IMG/VR virus record: IMGVR_UViG_3300047564_000326
Location: 1 to 47,266 of that record
Length of the DNA: 47,266 nt
Strand: one strand, 5' to 3'
Source: a virus
The position numbers were made by a program, and so were the translations under genes. Positions 30,910 to 38,895 of this stretch are shown piece by piece; positions within the stretch are counted from its first letter, which is position 1; each line of letters opens with the position of its first letter. Below the pieces are notes generated by a model. That model did not search any database. It was not told the DNA's origin and saw only the letters and a list, made by a program, of their open reading frames with translations.

Positions 30910-33900
30910 TGGATGGTAAATACTCAGAGTACCTCCAGAGCCTAGATGCAAACATCCCTGTAACAAAGACACCCGCTATTGCTGGTAAGTACGGGACTCT
31001 GCTACAAGAGCTTGATAAAAAAGTTGGCATGACGCCTGTGCCGGAAGCCCTCAAGCAGCCTGAGGAAGAACCTGTAGTCGAGTACTCTCAGATGAATTAC
31101 TCTGAGAACGATCTCTTGCAGGATGACTTCTTTGTACCCATCCAAGAGTACATGGTGGACCGCTTTGGTACCCACATGCAGGACTTGGACAAAGAGGATA
31201 TTGTAGAGAAGTTTACCAACAACATGCGTGGTTTTGCTGGTGGTAACTCTGTTCGTGCAATTAATGAAATCACTTACCTGAATGAAGTGGGTGAGGATGA
31301 GGAACGTCTTGCTAAGGCTGGCAGGGCGTATGAAATCTTTGAGGGTCTTCAAAGTCTGTCTGGTGACACTGGGTGGGGCGAGAAGGCTGAAATCCTCTTT
31401 GACTACACTCGTTCTGCTGTCCTTGACCCTGTCAACGTCCTAGGACTTGGTATTGGTAAGACTGCAACTGGTGTGGGCTTCAAGGCTGGTTCTCAGGTAA
31501 CTCTGATTGCTGCTAAGCAGGCTTACAAGAAACAACTTGCTAAGGGTGCGACGACAGAGGCTGCTCAGAAAGTGGCTGAACGTGTTCTCCGTAAGCAGAC
31601 TGCACGTGTTGTTACTGAGACGAACAAGCAGATTGCCACACGTCAGGCTGCAGAGAAAGCAGCAACAACCTACCTACAGCGCATGACCACCCCTACTGCA
31701 CTCAAGGAGGCTGCTATTGTTGGTGGCTTCGAGGCTGCTGTGTCTGCTGGTACTGACTACTTGTATCAGGATGCAATGCTTCGTACCAAGGTACAAGAAG
31801 AGTACAACGTGTATCAGACTGGCCTCTCTGCCGTTGTTGGTCTGGTTGCAGGTGGGCTGTCTGGTTCTCTCAGCAACGTAGGTACTGGTGCATCTGGGCT
31901 ACTTCCTCCTGCGCCCCTGAATACATCCACTAAGGGTTCTAAGTCAGTCAGCAAAGTAGTCAACCAGACTGCTACCACTGCCGCCTCACCCGCTGGTGGT
32001 CCTGCTGTCCCTACTGGGAACTGGCTCAAGGATATTGCCAAAGGCAAGGAGCTTAAGGATCAGGACACAGAGTTCTTCATTACGATGCTCTTGGGCAACG
32101 ACGAGAAGGGCCTCAAGGGTCTTGCTCAAATCCTCGTCGAGGATGGTTATGTCTGGAGAAGAAGAACTCCTGAGGATAAAGTGTCCAACTGGATTGGCGA
32201 TATCATCAAGAACTCTGATCCTCAGGATGCCAAGCAGTTCATTGATGACTTCACCAAGGCCACTGGCATCAAGATGAATGACGGCAAGAAGCTCACCATT
32301 GAGGGCTTTGCTGACACGTTCAAAAAGAAGATGAGCGACAGTGGTAAAGTCCTGAACTCGGTCGGTCAAGTGGCCAAGGTTCTTGGTCGTGACCCTAAGG
32401 CTATCACCATTGAGGATTATGCACAGTTTGTCTTGGGTGGTGGTGTCCCTACTCAACAGACTGTCACCAGTGCTGGTGCAAACAGAGTGGGTAAGGCTGT
32501 TGGTGACTTTGTTAGTCGTGATCTCCCTGACTTCCAGAACAACATCATCCGCCTGATGGTGTCTAACCTCTCTACTACTGCCCTGAACGTAACTGGGTAT
32601 GCTGCTGCCACTGGTTTGAACACTGCTACAGACATCACTCGTGCTGTTCTTATGGGCGGTAACGCTGGCATCTACTTGGCTATCAAACCTAAAGAAGCCA
32701 AGGCTATGGGTATCGAAGCACTCAGCCTACTGCAAAACCAAGTCACCAAGGCTCGTAACACACTTGATCCCAACACCACCTACGAGACTTTCCTGCAGTA
32801 TGCCCAACAGCGTCCTGAGGCTATGCGTCAGCTTACTGCTGTCCTTCCCGGTGGCATTGAGTCTCTAGACAAACTGGCCAAGGGTTTTGATCCTAGCACC
32901 CCACTACTGACACTCCAAGCTAATCAGGCTGTAGACGTTATCCAGCGTATGTCTCTGGTGAGTGCTCAGGACGGCTACACTAAGGCCATTGAGTTCACTT
33001 CCCAGATGGACAAGCTACTTCGTCGTTCTGAGGACAAGGGTGGCTTTGGTATGTCGTGGAATGAGTTCTTTGCCCTTCCTGACCACCAGTCGAAGATGGT
33101 TAGTGAGCGTTACGCAAAGATTGAGGCGCAGGCTGTGGATGAAACTCTGAGGGCTGTGTTCTCTAAATCCTTCAAGGGTAGAGGGTTTGTGGGTGAAGTG
33201 GCAGGTATGATTGAGGACGCTCGTAACCTTCCGGGTATCGGTCTCCTTGTTCCTTTCGGTCGCTTCTTCAACAACACTGTTGCCTTTGCTTATCAGACTA
33301 CTGCCGCTGGCCCCCTGCTTTCTAAAGCAATGGGTCTTGGGGATACCTCTAAGCCTACCTCTGAGTTGGTGTCTAGGGGTCTTGTCACTTGGTCGTTGAT
33401 TGGTATGCTTACCCAGCGTGAGATGGACTACATTGACCAAGGTCTGGGTTGGAGTGAGGAGATCGACGAAGATACTGGTGAGGTCATTGACGAGCGTTAC
33501 GAGTTCCCTTACGGTGTTTACAAGGCTGTTGCCCGTGGCTTTGCACATCACATGCGTGGTGACGAGATTCCGAAAGACTTGATTGCCCAGTTTGGGGACC
33601 AGTTCGTTGGTCAGCTTACCCGTCAGCTTGGCGAGGCAGGTCAGGGTCTTAACAACATCGTCAGTGCTGTCTTGTCTGATGAAGGGCCGGGATTGGCTAA
33701 GATTCTGGGCGACAGTCTGGGAACCATCTTCTCTCAGGCTGCGTCAGGTATCACTCGTCCTCTTGAACCTTTCAACGTACTTGCGGGCCTGTCCCGTGAT
33801 GAAGAGTTCTATGTGCCGGATCGTAAGCAGGGTACTGCATGGGTGAACAATTCACTTCGTTACATGGATCAATTCCTTGGTCTTGTTACTGGTGAGAACC

Positions 33901-34418
33901 TTGCTCCTCCTAAGCAGTCTGCCGCAGAGGGTCAACCCACTGTTCAAGCCTCTAAACTTGTCTCTACGACCAGAGGCTCTAGACTTACTAACACTGAACG
34001 TGTGATGAATGCGATTGGTAAGCCTACCTTCTTGGCAAACATGGCCTCGCAGTCTGAGGCTGCTGACAACAGATACAACGAAATCTTCAACGAGATCGTA
34101 GAGGATCAGGCTGGACTGTTGTTTAAGTCGAAGAGCTTTAGCGAGGGTGATCTTGAGTACAAGCAGATGATGGTCACTAAGATGATTACAGAGGCACGTA
34201 AGGCAACTCTAGGATACATGGGTAGGGTTGCTTCCAACAATGGTGATCGTGCCATGATGAAGATGATTAACATCTCTCGTGCCTACCCGAAGCTCACAGT
34301 GCAGCGTACTCTCGAAGACCTTGGGTTTGATCGTGGTATTGATAGGTTGTCTGAGGAAGAGTTGGACACACTAGACAATGCTCTTAAGTTCCGAGAAGAG
34401 TTCTTACTTAGGAAGTAA
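30909..34418 (+). CDS. Largest internal virion (ejection) protein, 1169 aa
   Basis: The largest protein of the window and the last virion gene before the terminator, as T7 gp16 is near the end of its internal core genes. It is mainly helical. Hydrophobic or Gly-rich helices that could insert into membrane lie near 300-325 (VVGLVAGGLSG) and 770-800 (GIGLLVPFGRFFNNTVAFAYQT). No lysozyme motif is seen; that function is in the separate gene at 28741. A role in forming the DNA channel across the envelope is inferred from size, place and composition. Confidence 0.7.
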   Translation: MDGKYSEYLQSLDANIPVTKTPAIAGKYGTLLQELDKKVGMTPVPEALKQPEEEPVVEYSQMNYSENDLLQDDFFVPIQEYMVDRFGTHMQDLDKEDIVEKFTNNMRGFAGGNSVRAINEITYLNEVGEDEERLAKAGRAYEIFEGLQSLSGDTGWGEKAEILFDYTRSAVLDPVNVLGLGIGKTATGVGFKAGSQVTLIAAKQAYKKQLAKGATTEAAQKVAERVLRKQTARVVTETNKQIATRQAAEKAATTYLQRMTTPTALKEAAIVGGFEAAVSAGTDYLYQDAMLRTKVQEEYNVYQTGLSAVVGLVAGGLSGSLSNVGTGASGLLPPAPLNTSTKGSKSVSKVVNQTATTAASPAGGPAVPTGNWLKDIAKGKELKDQDTEFFITMLLGNDEKGLKGLAQILVEDGYVWRRRTPEDKVSNWIGDIIKNSDPQDAKQFIDDFTKATGIKMNDGKKLTIEGFADTFKKKMSDSGKVLNSVGQVAKVLGRDPKAITIEDYAQFVLGGGVPTQQTVTSAGANRVGKAVGDFVSRDLPDFQNNIIRLMVSNLSTTALNVTGYAAATGLNTATDITRAVLMGGNAGIYLAIKPKEAKAMGIEALSLLQNQVTKARNTLDPNTTYETFLQYAQQRPEAMRQLTAVLPGGIESLDKLAKGFDPSTPLLTLQANQAVDVIQRMSLVSAQDGYTKAIEFTSQMDKLLRRSEDKGGFGMSWNEFFALPDHQSKMVSERYAKIEAQAVDETLRAVFSKSFKGRGFVGEVAGMIEDARNLPGIGLLVPFGRFFNNTVAFAYQTTAAGPLLSKAMGLGDTSKPTSELVSRGLVTWSLIGMLTQREMDYIDQGLGWSEEIDEDTGEVIDERYEFPYGVYKAVARGFAHHMRGDEIPKDLIAQFGDQFVGQLTRQLGEAGQGLNNIVSAVLSDEGPGLAKILGDSLGTIFSQAASGITRPLEPFNVLAGLSRDEEFYVPDRKQGTAWVNNSLRYMDQFLGLVTGENLAPPKQSAAEGQPTVQASKLVSTTRGSRLTNTERVMNAIGKPTFLANMASQSEAADNRYNEIFNEIVEDQAGLLFKSKSFSEGDLEYKQMMVTKMITEARKATLGYMGRVASNNGDRAMMKMINISRAYPKLTVQRTLEDLGFDRGIDRLSEEELDTLDNALKFREEFLLRK

Positions 34419-34429
34419 CACAAAGAGAG

Positions 34430-34452
34430 AGGGGGCCGCAAGGCCCCCTTTT
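34430..34452. terminator. Intrinsic terminator between converging operons
   Basis: AGGGGGCC (34430-34437), a GCAA tetraloop and GGCCCCCT (34442-34449) form a perfect 8-bp stem followed by TTTT on the plus strand. On the minus strand the stem is followed by a pyrimidine-rich TCTCTCTTTG, so weak bidirectional action is possible. It ends the virion operon 12 nt after its last stop. Confidence 0.85.
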
Positions 34453-34455
34453 AGT

Positions 34456-34650
34456 TTAGTCTTCAAGCATAAAGTCTGCCCACTCTTCTGCTTCCCTCTT
34501 AATCTCTTCTCGTCGTACAGGACCAGAAGTACGAGACAGTAGGGCGTTCATAGCCATTCCCATCAAGTAGATTTTGGAAGTCATTGGCTTGGGAGGGACA
34601 CTATGCCTCTTCTTTGCTCGAAACTCTTTGGCTTCTTCTTCGATCTTCAT
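34456..34650 (-). CDS. Hypothetical small protein, 64 aa
   Basis: The last gene of the minus-strand operon. It begins MKIEEEAKEFRAKKRHS and is helical and charged, ending EEWADFMLED. The start at 34650 is chosen because the frame upstream of it is Pro/Thr-rich and overlaps other genes; even so it overlaps the preceding gene by 50 nt in another frame. The ribosome binding site is weak (AGAG). Function unknown. Confidence 0.5.
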   Translation of the reverse strand: MKIEEEAKEFRAKKRHSVPPKPMTSKIYLMGMAMNALLSRTSGPVRREEIKREAEEWADFMLED

Positions 34651-34795
34651 TGTCTCTAACCCGGCTAAGGTTGGCTGCATAGGCTTTATTAAATCCAAAC
34701 TCCCAGTCTCGGAACTTGGGGGTGTCTTTATTGTACGGGTTCGTGGTGTTCCCTTGGGCAAAATCTTTGTATCCTTGTTCAAATGCGTTTATCAT
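34601..34795 (-). CDS. Ribosome modulation factor-like small protein
   Basis: 64 residues. AFEQGYKDFAQGNTTNPY then WEFGFNKAY follow the layout of ribosome modulation factor (GY.A...G...NPY....W..GF..A), a small basic protein that holds bacterial ribosomes in an inactive dimer. Phage relatives exist, but their role is unproven. The start ATG at 34795 shares one base with the stop of a tiny upstream gene (TGATG) and has GAGAGGG 5-6 nt before it. A DNA-binding or unrelated small fold remains possible. Confidence 0.55.
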   Translation of the reverse strand: MINAFEQGYKDFAQGNTTNPYNKDTPKFRDWEFGFNKAYAANLSRVRDNEDRRRSQRVSSKEEA

Positions 34796-34860
34796 CAATC
34801 CCTCTCCATGCACCAGATCATAGCGACTACGGCAGTGATAACAATTAGGCTCTCTATCAC
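34795..34860 (-). CDS. Candidate 21-aa membrane micropeptide
   Basis: A GTG start (34860-34858) overlapping the preceding stop as GTGA encodes 21 residues, MIESLIVITAVVAMIWCMERD, then a stop sharing one base with the next ATG. The 14 central residues are hydrophobic, enough for a short membrane helix, with charged ends. It fills exactly the space between two genes and is coupled to both. It could be a lysis-related or regulatory peptide, or only a chance coupling frame. Confidence 0.4.
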   Translation of the reverse strand: MIESLIVITAVVAMIWCMERD

Positions 34861-35054
34861 GTTTTTTCTCCCCACTGGTAACACTTGTAAAGTACCCCAT
34901 GCTCTGGCAGTCCCCCAGTCTTAACCTTAGCCTGATTCTCTTCAATCATTCGTGCCGCATTATCCTCACACTGAGCAATATCAGTGAAGACATCAGGTGG
35001 AGAGATTGTCCTGCATTCGTCTAAGGTACAGATCAGGAAGATGAGGGAGATCAT
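34857..35054 (-). CDS. Small protein with hydrophobic N-terminus and cysteines
   Basis: A product of 65 residues. The start, MISLIFLICTLDEC, looks like a short signal peptide or membrane anchor, followed by a soluble part with Cys at 9, 14, 29 and 58. A Cys near the end of the hydrophobic stretch raises the possibility of a lipoprotein, but no proper lipobox is seen. Its ATG overlaps the previous stop (ATGA). Position next to a tiny membrane peptide suggests an envelope role, possibly lysis; this is inference. Confidence 0.55.
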   Translation of the reverse strand: MISLIFLICTLDECRTISPPDVFTDIAQCEDNAARMIEENQAKVKTGGLPEHGVLYKCYQWGEKT

Positions 35055-35272
35055 GGTTCCTGTAACTCCTGTCTGAGCCTACTCAAGTACCAGTCGGCCT
35101 TATTCAAGTCTTCCATCTGCTTGCCCTTGTAGCGCCAACGGTGAGAGTACTTCTTGAAGTTGCCCTCAAGGTATCCAAGGAAAGCGTCTCTGGGCATGTT
35201 GTCTTTCAGGTAGTCGATGCACTCAATCTGCCCGAAAGCGTAGTGTGCAGGACTGTTCACCATGTCTGTCAT
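35051..35272 (-). CDS. DUF3310 family protein
   Basis: 73 residues. SPAHYAFGQIECIDYL, then GNFKKYSHRWRYKG, then MEDLNKADWYLSRL, is the full DUF3310 signature, a family common in phages; some members are annotated as nucleotide kinases without proof. The start at 35272 overlaps the PhoH stop (ATGA), so the longer in-frame version beginning at 35302 is unlikely. Confidence 0.82.
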   Translation of the reverse strand: MTDMVNSPAHYAFGQIECIDYLKDNMPRDAFLGYLEGNFKKYSHRWRYKGKQMEDLNKADWYLSRLRQELQEP

Positions 35273-35976
35273 AGGCTCTCTTCCTCGAATGCCACGATCC
35301 ACTGCTTACAGATGTCACTGCGAACAATGTCATCCACTCCAAACTCAATGACAGGTACAGGCAGGTTGTGCTTCTTAGCAAGGTAGATGATCGCTGCTAG
35401 GCCCGACTTACCACCAATATCTGACTGCTTTATGTCACCATTGATTACAACTGTACAGTCTTTCCCGATTCGTGTCAAGAACATTTTGATCTCAGCAAGA
35501 GTGGTGTTCTGAGCCTCGTCCAAGATGATGAATGCGTTCTTGAAGGAGCGTCCCCGCATAGTACTCAGGGGTGCCATTTCGATGTTGCCGTTCTTGATTG
35601 CAGTCTCTACTACACCCTTGCCCAGTTGTTCATTCAGAACGTCAAGAACAGGTGCAGCCCACGGAGCAAACTTCTCTTCCAGAGTACCGGGGAAGTAGCC
35701 AAGGTCTTTACCGACAGAGACGTTAGGACGAGTGAGGATGATCTTACTTACTTCATTGACAGCGTACATGTTGGCCGCATAGGTGGCAGCAATGAAGGTC
35801 TTGCCAGTGCCAGAGTAACCACACACGATAACTTGATTAGAGCTATTGAGTGCCTTGAGGTAGCTGGCCTGATTGTCGTTCAGGGGTGTGAGCTTTACCT
35901 GCTTGGCATTACCCTCTTCCACTGACTTCTTGTAACGAGAGACACGCTTGCCCTTGGGCTTCTCAAGAATCGTCAC
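35269..35976 (-). CDS. phoH: PhoH-like ATPase
   Basis: A cytoplasmic P-loop ATPase of the PhoH family, frequent in marine phages. In host bacteria phoH belongs to the phosphate-starvation response; the phage role is unsettled and may concern RNA or nucleotide metabolism. Walker A is GYSGTGKT (residues 53-60) and Walker B FIILDEAQ (D153, E154), followed by NGDIKQSD typical of the family. The start is GTG at 35976, because GGAGG (35983-35987) lies 6 nt upstream; a TTG two codons earlier is too close to that site. Overlaps the preceding gene by 14 nt. Confidence 0.9.
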   Translation of the reverse strand: MTILEKPKGKRVSRYKKSVEEGNAKQVKLTPLNDNQASYLKALNSSNQVIVCGYSGTGKTFIAATYAANMYAVNEVSKIILTRPNVSVGKDLGYFPGTLEEKFAPWAAPVLDVLNEQLGKGVVETAIKNGNIEMAPLSTMRGRSFKNAFIILDEAQNTTLAEIKMFLTRIGKDCTVVINGDIKQSDIGGKSGLAAIIYLAKKHNLPVPVIEFGVDDIVRSDICKQWIVAFEEESL

Positions 35977-36145
35977 GATCAACCTCCACTTTCAAGATAC
36001 CTTGGTCACCGAGGTCAAGCAGCATCTGCACCACTACCTCTTCGATTTCATTCACGTCCTGTTTGATTCTCCACGCAAGATATACGTTGACTGCTAGACC
36101 AACTAGGATGGCCGCTTCAACTAGGGCAGATGTTTCAATTACCAT
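35963..36145 (-). CDS. Small single-span membrane protein
   Basis: 60 residues, with one clear transmembrane helix (about 5-27: ALVEAAILVGLAVNVYLAW) followed by a charged, partly helical tail. The start at 36145 has AGGA 9 nt upstream; an in-frame ATG at 36187 is not supported. It resembles small phage membrane proteins of unknown function; a pinholin or antiholin is conceivable, but its position between RNR and phoH does not point to lysis. Confidence 0.6.
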   Translation of the reverse strand: MVIETSALVEAAILVGLAVNVYLAWRIKQDVNEIEEVVVQMLLDLGDQGILKVEVDRDDS

Positions 36146-36208
36146 TTTATTGTTCCTGAGGAGTTGTTGAGAGCAGTTTAACACCATGCTCAGGGTGTGG
36201 CAAGAGCC

Positions 36209-38122
36209 TTACGTCAGGTCAACGATTTCACACACGCCAGAGCTACAGGCAAACGTCTGAGCACTCTTCGTCATGTCTTCCTTCTCGTAGTCACTGAGCT
36301 TAGTCCAGTCAATACGTTCAGGCATCATGGCAAGAGCGTCAAGGTACTCACGTTCACTACAGTCCTGATAGGGTGCCTGTTGGTAGGTGTGGTCAGAGTG
36401 CGGCAAGAAAGACACACCAGAGACTTCATCGAAGTGTTTGAAGACCCACGCACCGACTTCCATCCACTCTTGCTCCCGTACCGTTACAGTCACAGAAGGC
36501 TTATGCTCACACCAGTGGCGCTGATAGACCAACCACAACTCCAACTGTTCGATAGCAGTCATGTCGTTACGAGTGATGGCACCCTCAGGGGACTTCTGTG
36601 GGAAGCTAAAGACAGTGGTGCTATCCGGCTTCATCACATCAGGCTCATTCGGGATACCTTGATCCTTCATAAACTGCGTCAGAGGGTCTTTATTATCTCC
36701 ACGTACAGTGCGAATGTAATAAGCAGAGTGACGAGCATGGATACCAGAAGCGGAGTCAACCAATTGCGATACTGTACCGGAAGGCTTGACGCAAGTAATA
36801 GCAGCAGAAGCAGGAATGCCAAGGCGTTCAGCCCATTCAGCATTAGTAGCAACAGCAACATCTTTGAGCCTCTTGAGGGTTTTGTCGAGACCTGCGTTAG
36901 AAGGCCCGAGGAGTTTGCTATCCATGATGCCAGTTAACGACACACCCAAGAGACGCTCTTCCTCAGTGTTCTTCTGCCAAATCTTACGAAGGTAGGGGAA
37001 GTGCGTGTAGGTGCTCTGGATGGTACCAAGGATCGTAGCCAGAGTTACTTTCCGCTCCAAGTCCTCAAGTGTATCCGTAGCTCTGACCACGACTTCCGTG
37101 AGATTACAGAACTGGTACGGGCGAAGAATGATTTCACTGCACGGATTAGTGCCGAAGTCATAGTCTGCATTGCGGCGTCCATTCTTTGCAGCCTGTTTCT
37201 TACTGGCAGTACGAGAGAAGATACCCCGCTCACCAGACTTGGATTCGACCAGAGAGAGCCACTCACGCATGAAGGTTTCCATGTCGGGCTTCTCAGTGTA
37301 CGCCACCGAGTTGTTAGCCAGAGCACGTTGACCTTGGCCTTCCCACCAGTTGCCAGACTTAGCATGACGCATACGGTCGTCCGACAGGTTCGACAAAGAG
37401 ATCATTGCAGAGCGGCGTACACCACCCACAACGACAACTTCACCGATCTTACACATCAGGTCATGGCATTCAATGGACGAGAGCTTACGCCCCTGAGCAC
37501 CCTTGAACATAGCCACGGTGAAGCGGAAGAGGTCTTCCAGAGGTGCAGGACCAGAAGCACGACCACCAAAGGTCTTGAGCTTAGCACCAGCCTTACGGAC
37601 CTTTGAGGTGTCCCACGTAGGGATTTCACCTGCGTAGAGCATAGCCACCAGCTTACGGAATGCCTTAGCCCAGCCCTCTTTGCTGTCGTGGACCACGATA
37701 ACGTCCTCAGATACGAAGAGTTGGTCAGGAACCTCAGGAAGCTTAGAGATGTATTGACGCTCAACAGAGAAGCCAACACCAGTGCCACAGAGCAGGATGA
37801 ACATAGCTTCGTCGAAGGACTTGGGATCATCGACAGGAAGATACGAACAGTTGTAGCCAGCAGTGTTGTCACGCTCCAAGGCAGGACCAGCAGTCATCAA
37901 GGCGCGCATCGAAGGCATGATCTCAAGGCCAAGGATAGCTTGTTCAATATCTCCGACTTCACCAGTCTTAGCTACACCATCAGCTTTAGGTGCAACCACA
38001 TTGTCAATGTAGCGGGCAACAGTTTCACCCCAAGTCTCACGGCGGTTCTCTTCTTCAAGCCAACGGGCATACCTCGAAGTATGAATGAAGGCTTGGTAGT
38101 CAGTGGGCAGGTAGTTGTTCAT
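36209..38122 (-). CDS. Class II (adenosylcobalamin-dependent) ribonucleoside-triphosphate reductase
   Basis: Reduces ribonucleotides to deoxyribonucleotides for phage DNA synthesis, using vitamin B12 to make the radical. It matches the monomeric Lactobacillus-type enzyme: substrate-site cysteine in NCSYLP (C92), radical site NPCSE (N326, C328, E330), partner cysteine C339 in CNLTEV exactly 11 residues later, and the C-terminal shuttle pair CSSGVC (C626, C631). Length 637 is compact for the family. The ribosome binding site is weak (GAAAG). A poor hairpin (36181-36198) follows the gene. Function depends on host cobalamin, so the host should make or import B12. Confidence 0.93.
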   Translation of the reverse strand: MNNYLPTDYQAFIHTSRYARWLEEENRRETWGETVARYIDNVVAPKADGVAKTGEVGDIEQAILGLEIMPSMRALMTAGPALERDNTAGYNCSYLPVDDPKSFDEAMFILLCGTGVGFSVERQYISKLPEVPDQLFVSEDVIVVHDSKEGWAKAFRKLVAMLYAGEIPTWDTSKVRKAGAKLKTFGGRASGPAPLEDLFRFTVAMFKGAQGRKLSSIECHDLMCKIGEVVVVGGVRRSAMISLSNLSDDRMRHAKSGNWWEGQGQRALANNSVAYTEKPDMETFMREWLSLVESKSGERGIFSRTASKKQAAKNGRRNADYDFGTNPCSEIILRPYQFCNLTEVVVRATDTLEDLERKVTLATILGTIQSTYTHFPYLRKIWQKNTEEERLLGVSLTGIMDSKLLGPSNAGLDKTLKRLKDVAVATNAEWAERLGIPASAAITCVKPSGTVSQLVDSASGIHARHSAYYIRTVRGDNKDPLTQFMKDQGIPNEPDVMKPDSTTVFSFPQKSPEGAITRNDMTAIEQLELWLVYQRHWCEHKPSVTVTVREQEWMEVGAWVFKHFDEVSGVSFLPHSDHTYQQAPYQDCSEREYLDALAMMPERIDWTKLSDYEKEDMTKSAQTFACSSGVCEIVDLT

Positions 38123-38134
38123 GTTATTCTTTCT

Positions 38135-38299
38135 TTAGTCGATGAGGATTGCGACACGATGGGGTTGAATGACGATCCTGTTTGTAGTTACGTCAGCCTT
38201 AGCAATCATAGGGTTCTGGATAGACCACTGTACTAAAACGACAGGGACATCCTTGTCTTTGACTCTCTCTAGCCTTTCGATCAGTTCTTGGACTGTCAT
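38135..38299 (-). CDS. Hypothetical small protein, 54 aa
   Basis: Begins MTVQELIERLERVKD and continues VPVVLVQWS, a helix-then-strand arrangement typical of many small phage proteins of unknown function. It ends 12 nt before the RNR start, so it would be co-transcribed with it. A promoter candidate lies 17 nt upstream. Only a distant AGGCGG could serve as ribosome binding site. Confidence 0.65.
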   Translation of the reverse strand: MTVQELIERLERVKDKDVPVVLVQWSIQNPMIAKADVTTNRIVIQPHRVAILID

Positions 38300-38315
38300 G
38301 GTTTGGAACCGCCTA

Positions 38316-38343
38316 GTTGTACAGATTTGAGGGGATGAGTCAA
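38316..38343 (-). promoter_or_regulatory. Promoter candidate for the RNR-phoH segment
   Basis: On the minus strand TTGACT (38343-38338, five of six matches) and TACAAC (38321-38316, four of six) are separated by 16 nt. The start would fall near 38309, about 10 nt before the 54-aa gene. The -35 includes the stop codon of the MazG-like gene. Confidence 0.45.
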
Positions 38344-38744
38344 GGAATTAAATCCTTTAGATCGACTTTGGGATAGTCCTTGTTCTTCATGATCTTCCCA
38401 TCCTCCCTACGTCTGATCGTACCATCAGGTTGATACATACGCCCTAGATTGTTCTCGTGGACCCTGCGGAAGGCTTCTCCGATATCCCACCCACGAGCAT
38501 TGGCATAGCCGTAGATCACATACAAGAGGTCTGCCATTTCTTTGAGTTCCTCTTGAGTCCCTTCATATGCCTCCAGCCACTCGTAGAACTCCTCAGAGAT
38601 AAGTTTACTATAAAGATCAGGGTTAGGCTTTTGCCCGCTGATTGTAACAAACTCTCGGACCATCTCAGTGGGTGTCTGAGGTTTTGTATCGTGTGACCAG
38701 TACCCAAAAGTCTGATCTTCAAGGTCTGTTCCCCATTTAGCCAT
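38340..38744 (-). CDS. MazG-like nucleotide pyrophosphohydrolase
   Basis: A 134-residue all-helical protein. SEEFYEWLEAYE (E51, E52) and ELKEMADLLYVIYGYA (E69, D72) form the metal-binding motif pair of the MazG/HisE superfamily, which splits NTPs or dNTPs to the monophosphate and pyrophosphate. In phages it may clean the nucleotide pool or alter host (p)ppGpp signalling. C-terminal IRRREDGKIMKNKDYP is common in phage members. It overlaps the preceding small gene by 8 nt. Confidence 0.82.
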   Translation of the reverse strand: MAKWGTDLEDQTFGYWSHDTKPQTPTEMVREFVTISGQKPNPDLYSKLISEEFYEWLEAYEGTQEELKEMADLLYVIYGYANARGWDIGEAFRRVHENNLGRMYQPDGTIRRREDGKIMKNKDYPKVDLKDLIP

Positions 38745-38895
38745 GCTCTCTTACCTCCAGTTCGTCTACCACCAGATCATCTACATCAAACATTGCAGAC
38801 TCTACTAGGCCGTAGACTTGTTCCATTTCGTCGTCTGTTCCTACAAACGCTGCTTCGGGGTGGACTGCCACAGTAATCGTTACTTCGTACTTCAT
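38737..38895 (-). CDS. Hypothetical small acidic protein, 52 aa
   Basis: Begins MKYEVTITVAVHPEAAF and contains many Asp and Glu in the second half, including VDDLVVDELEV. The ATG overlaps the phosphoesterase stop (ATGA) and the stop lies inside the start region of the MazG-like gene, so it is a true operon member by layout. An N-terminal strand followed by acidic helix is seen; no function is recognised. Confidence 0.65.
   Translation of the reverse strand: MKYEVTITVAVHPEAAFVGTDDEMEQVYGLVESAMFDVDDLVVDELEVREHG

Noticed and set aside
35273-35302. Ten-residue N-terminal extension of the DUF3310 protein
   Set aside because: The ATG at 35272 overlaps the phoH stop as ATGA, the standard junction here, and the extension is opposite to no conserved part of the family.
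36197-36937. A 246-codon plus-strand frame opposite the RNR gene
   Set aside because: It is antisense to a gene with all catalytic residues intact and shows no motif or ribosome binding site.
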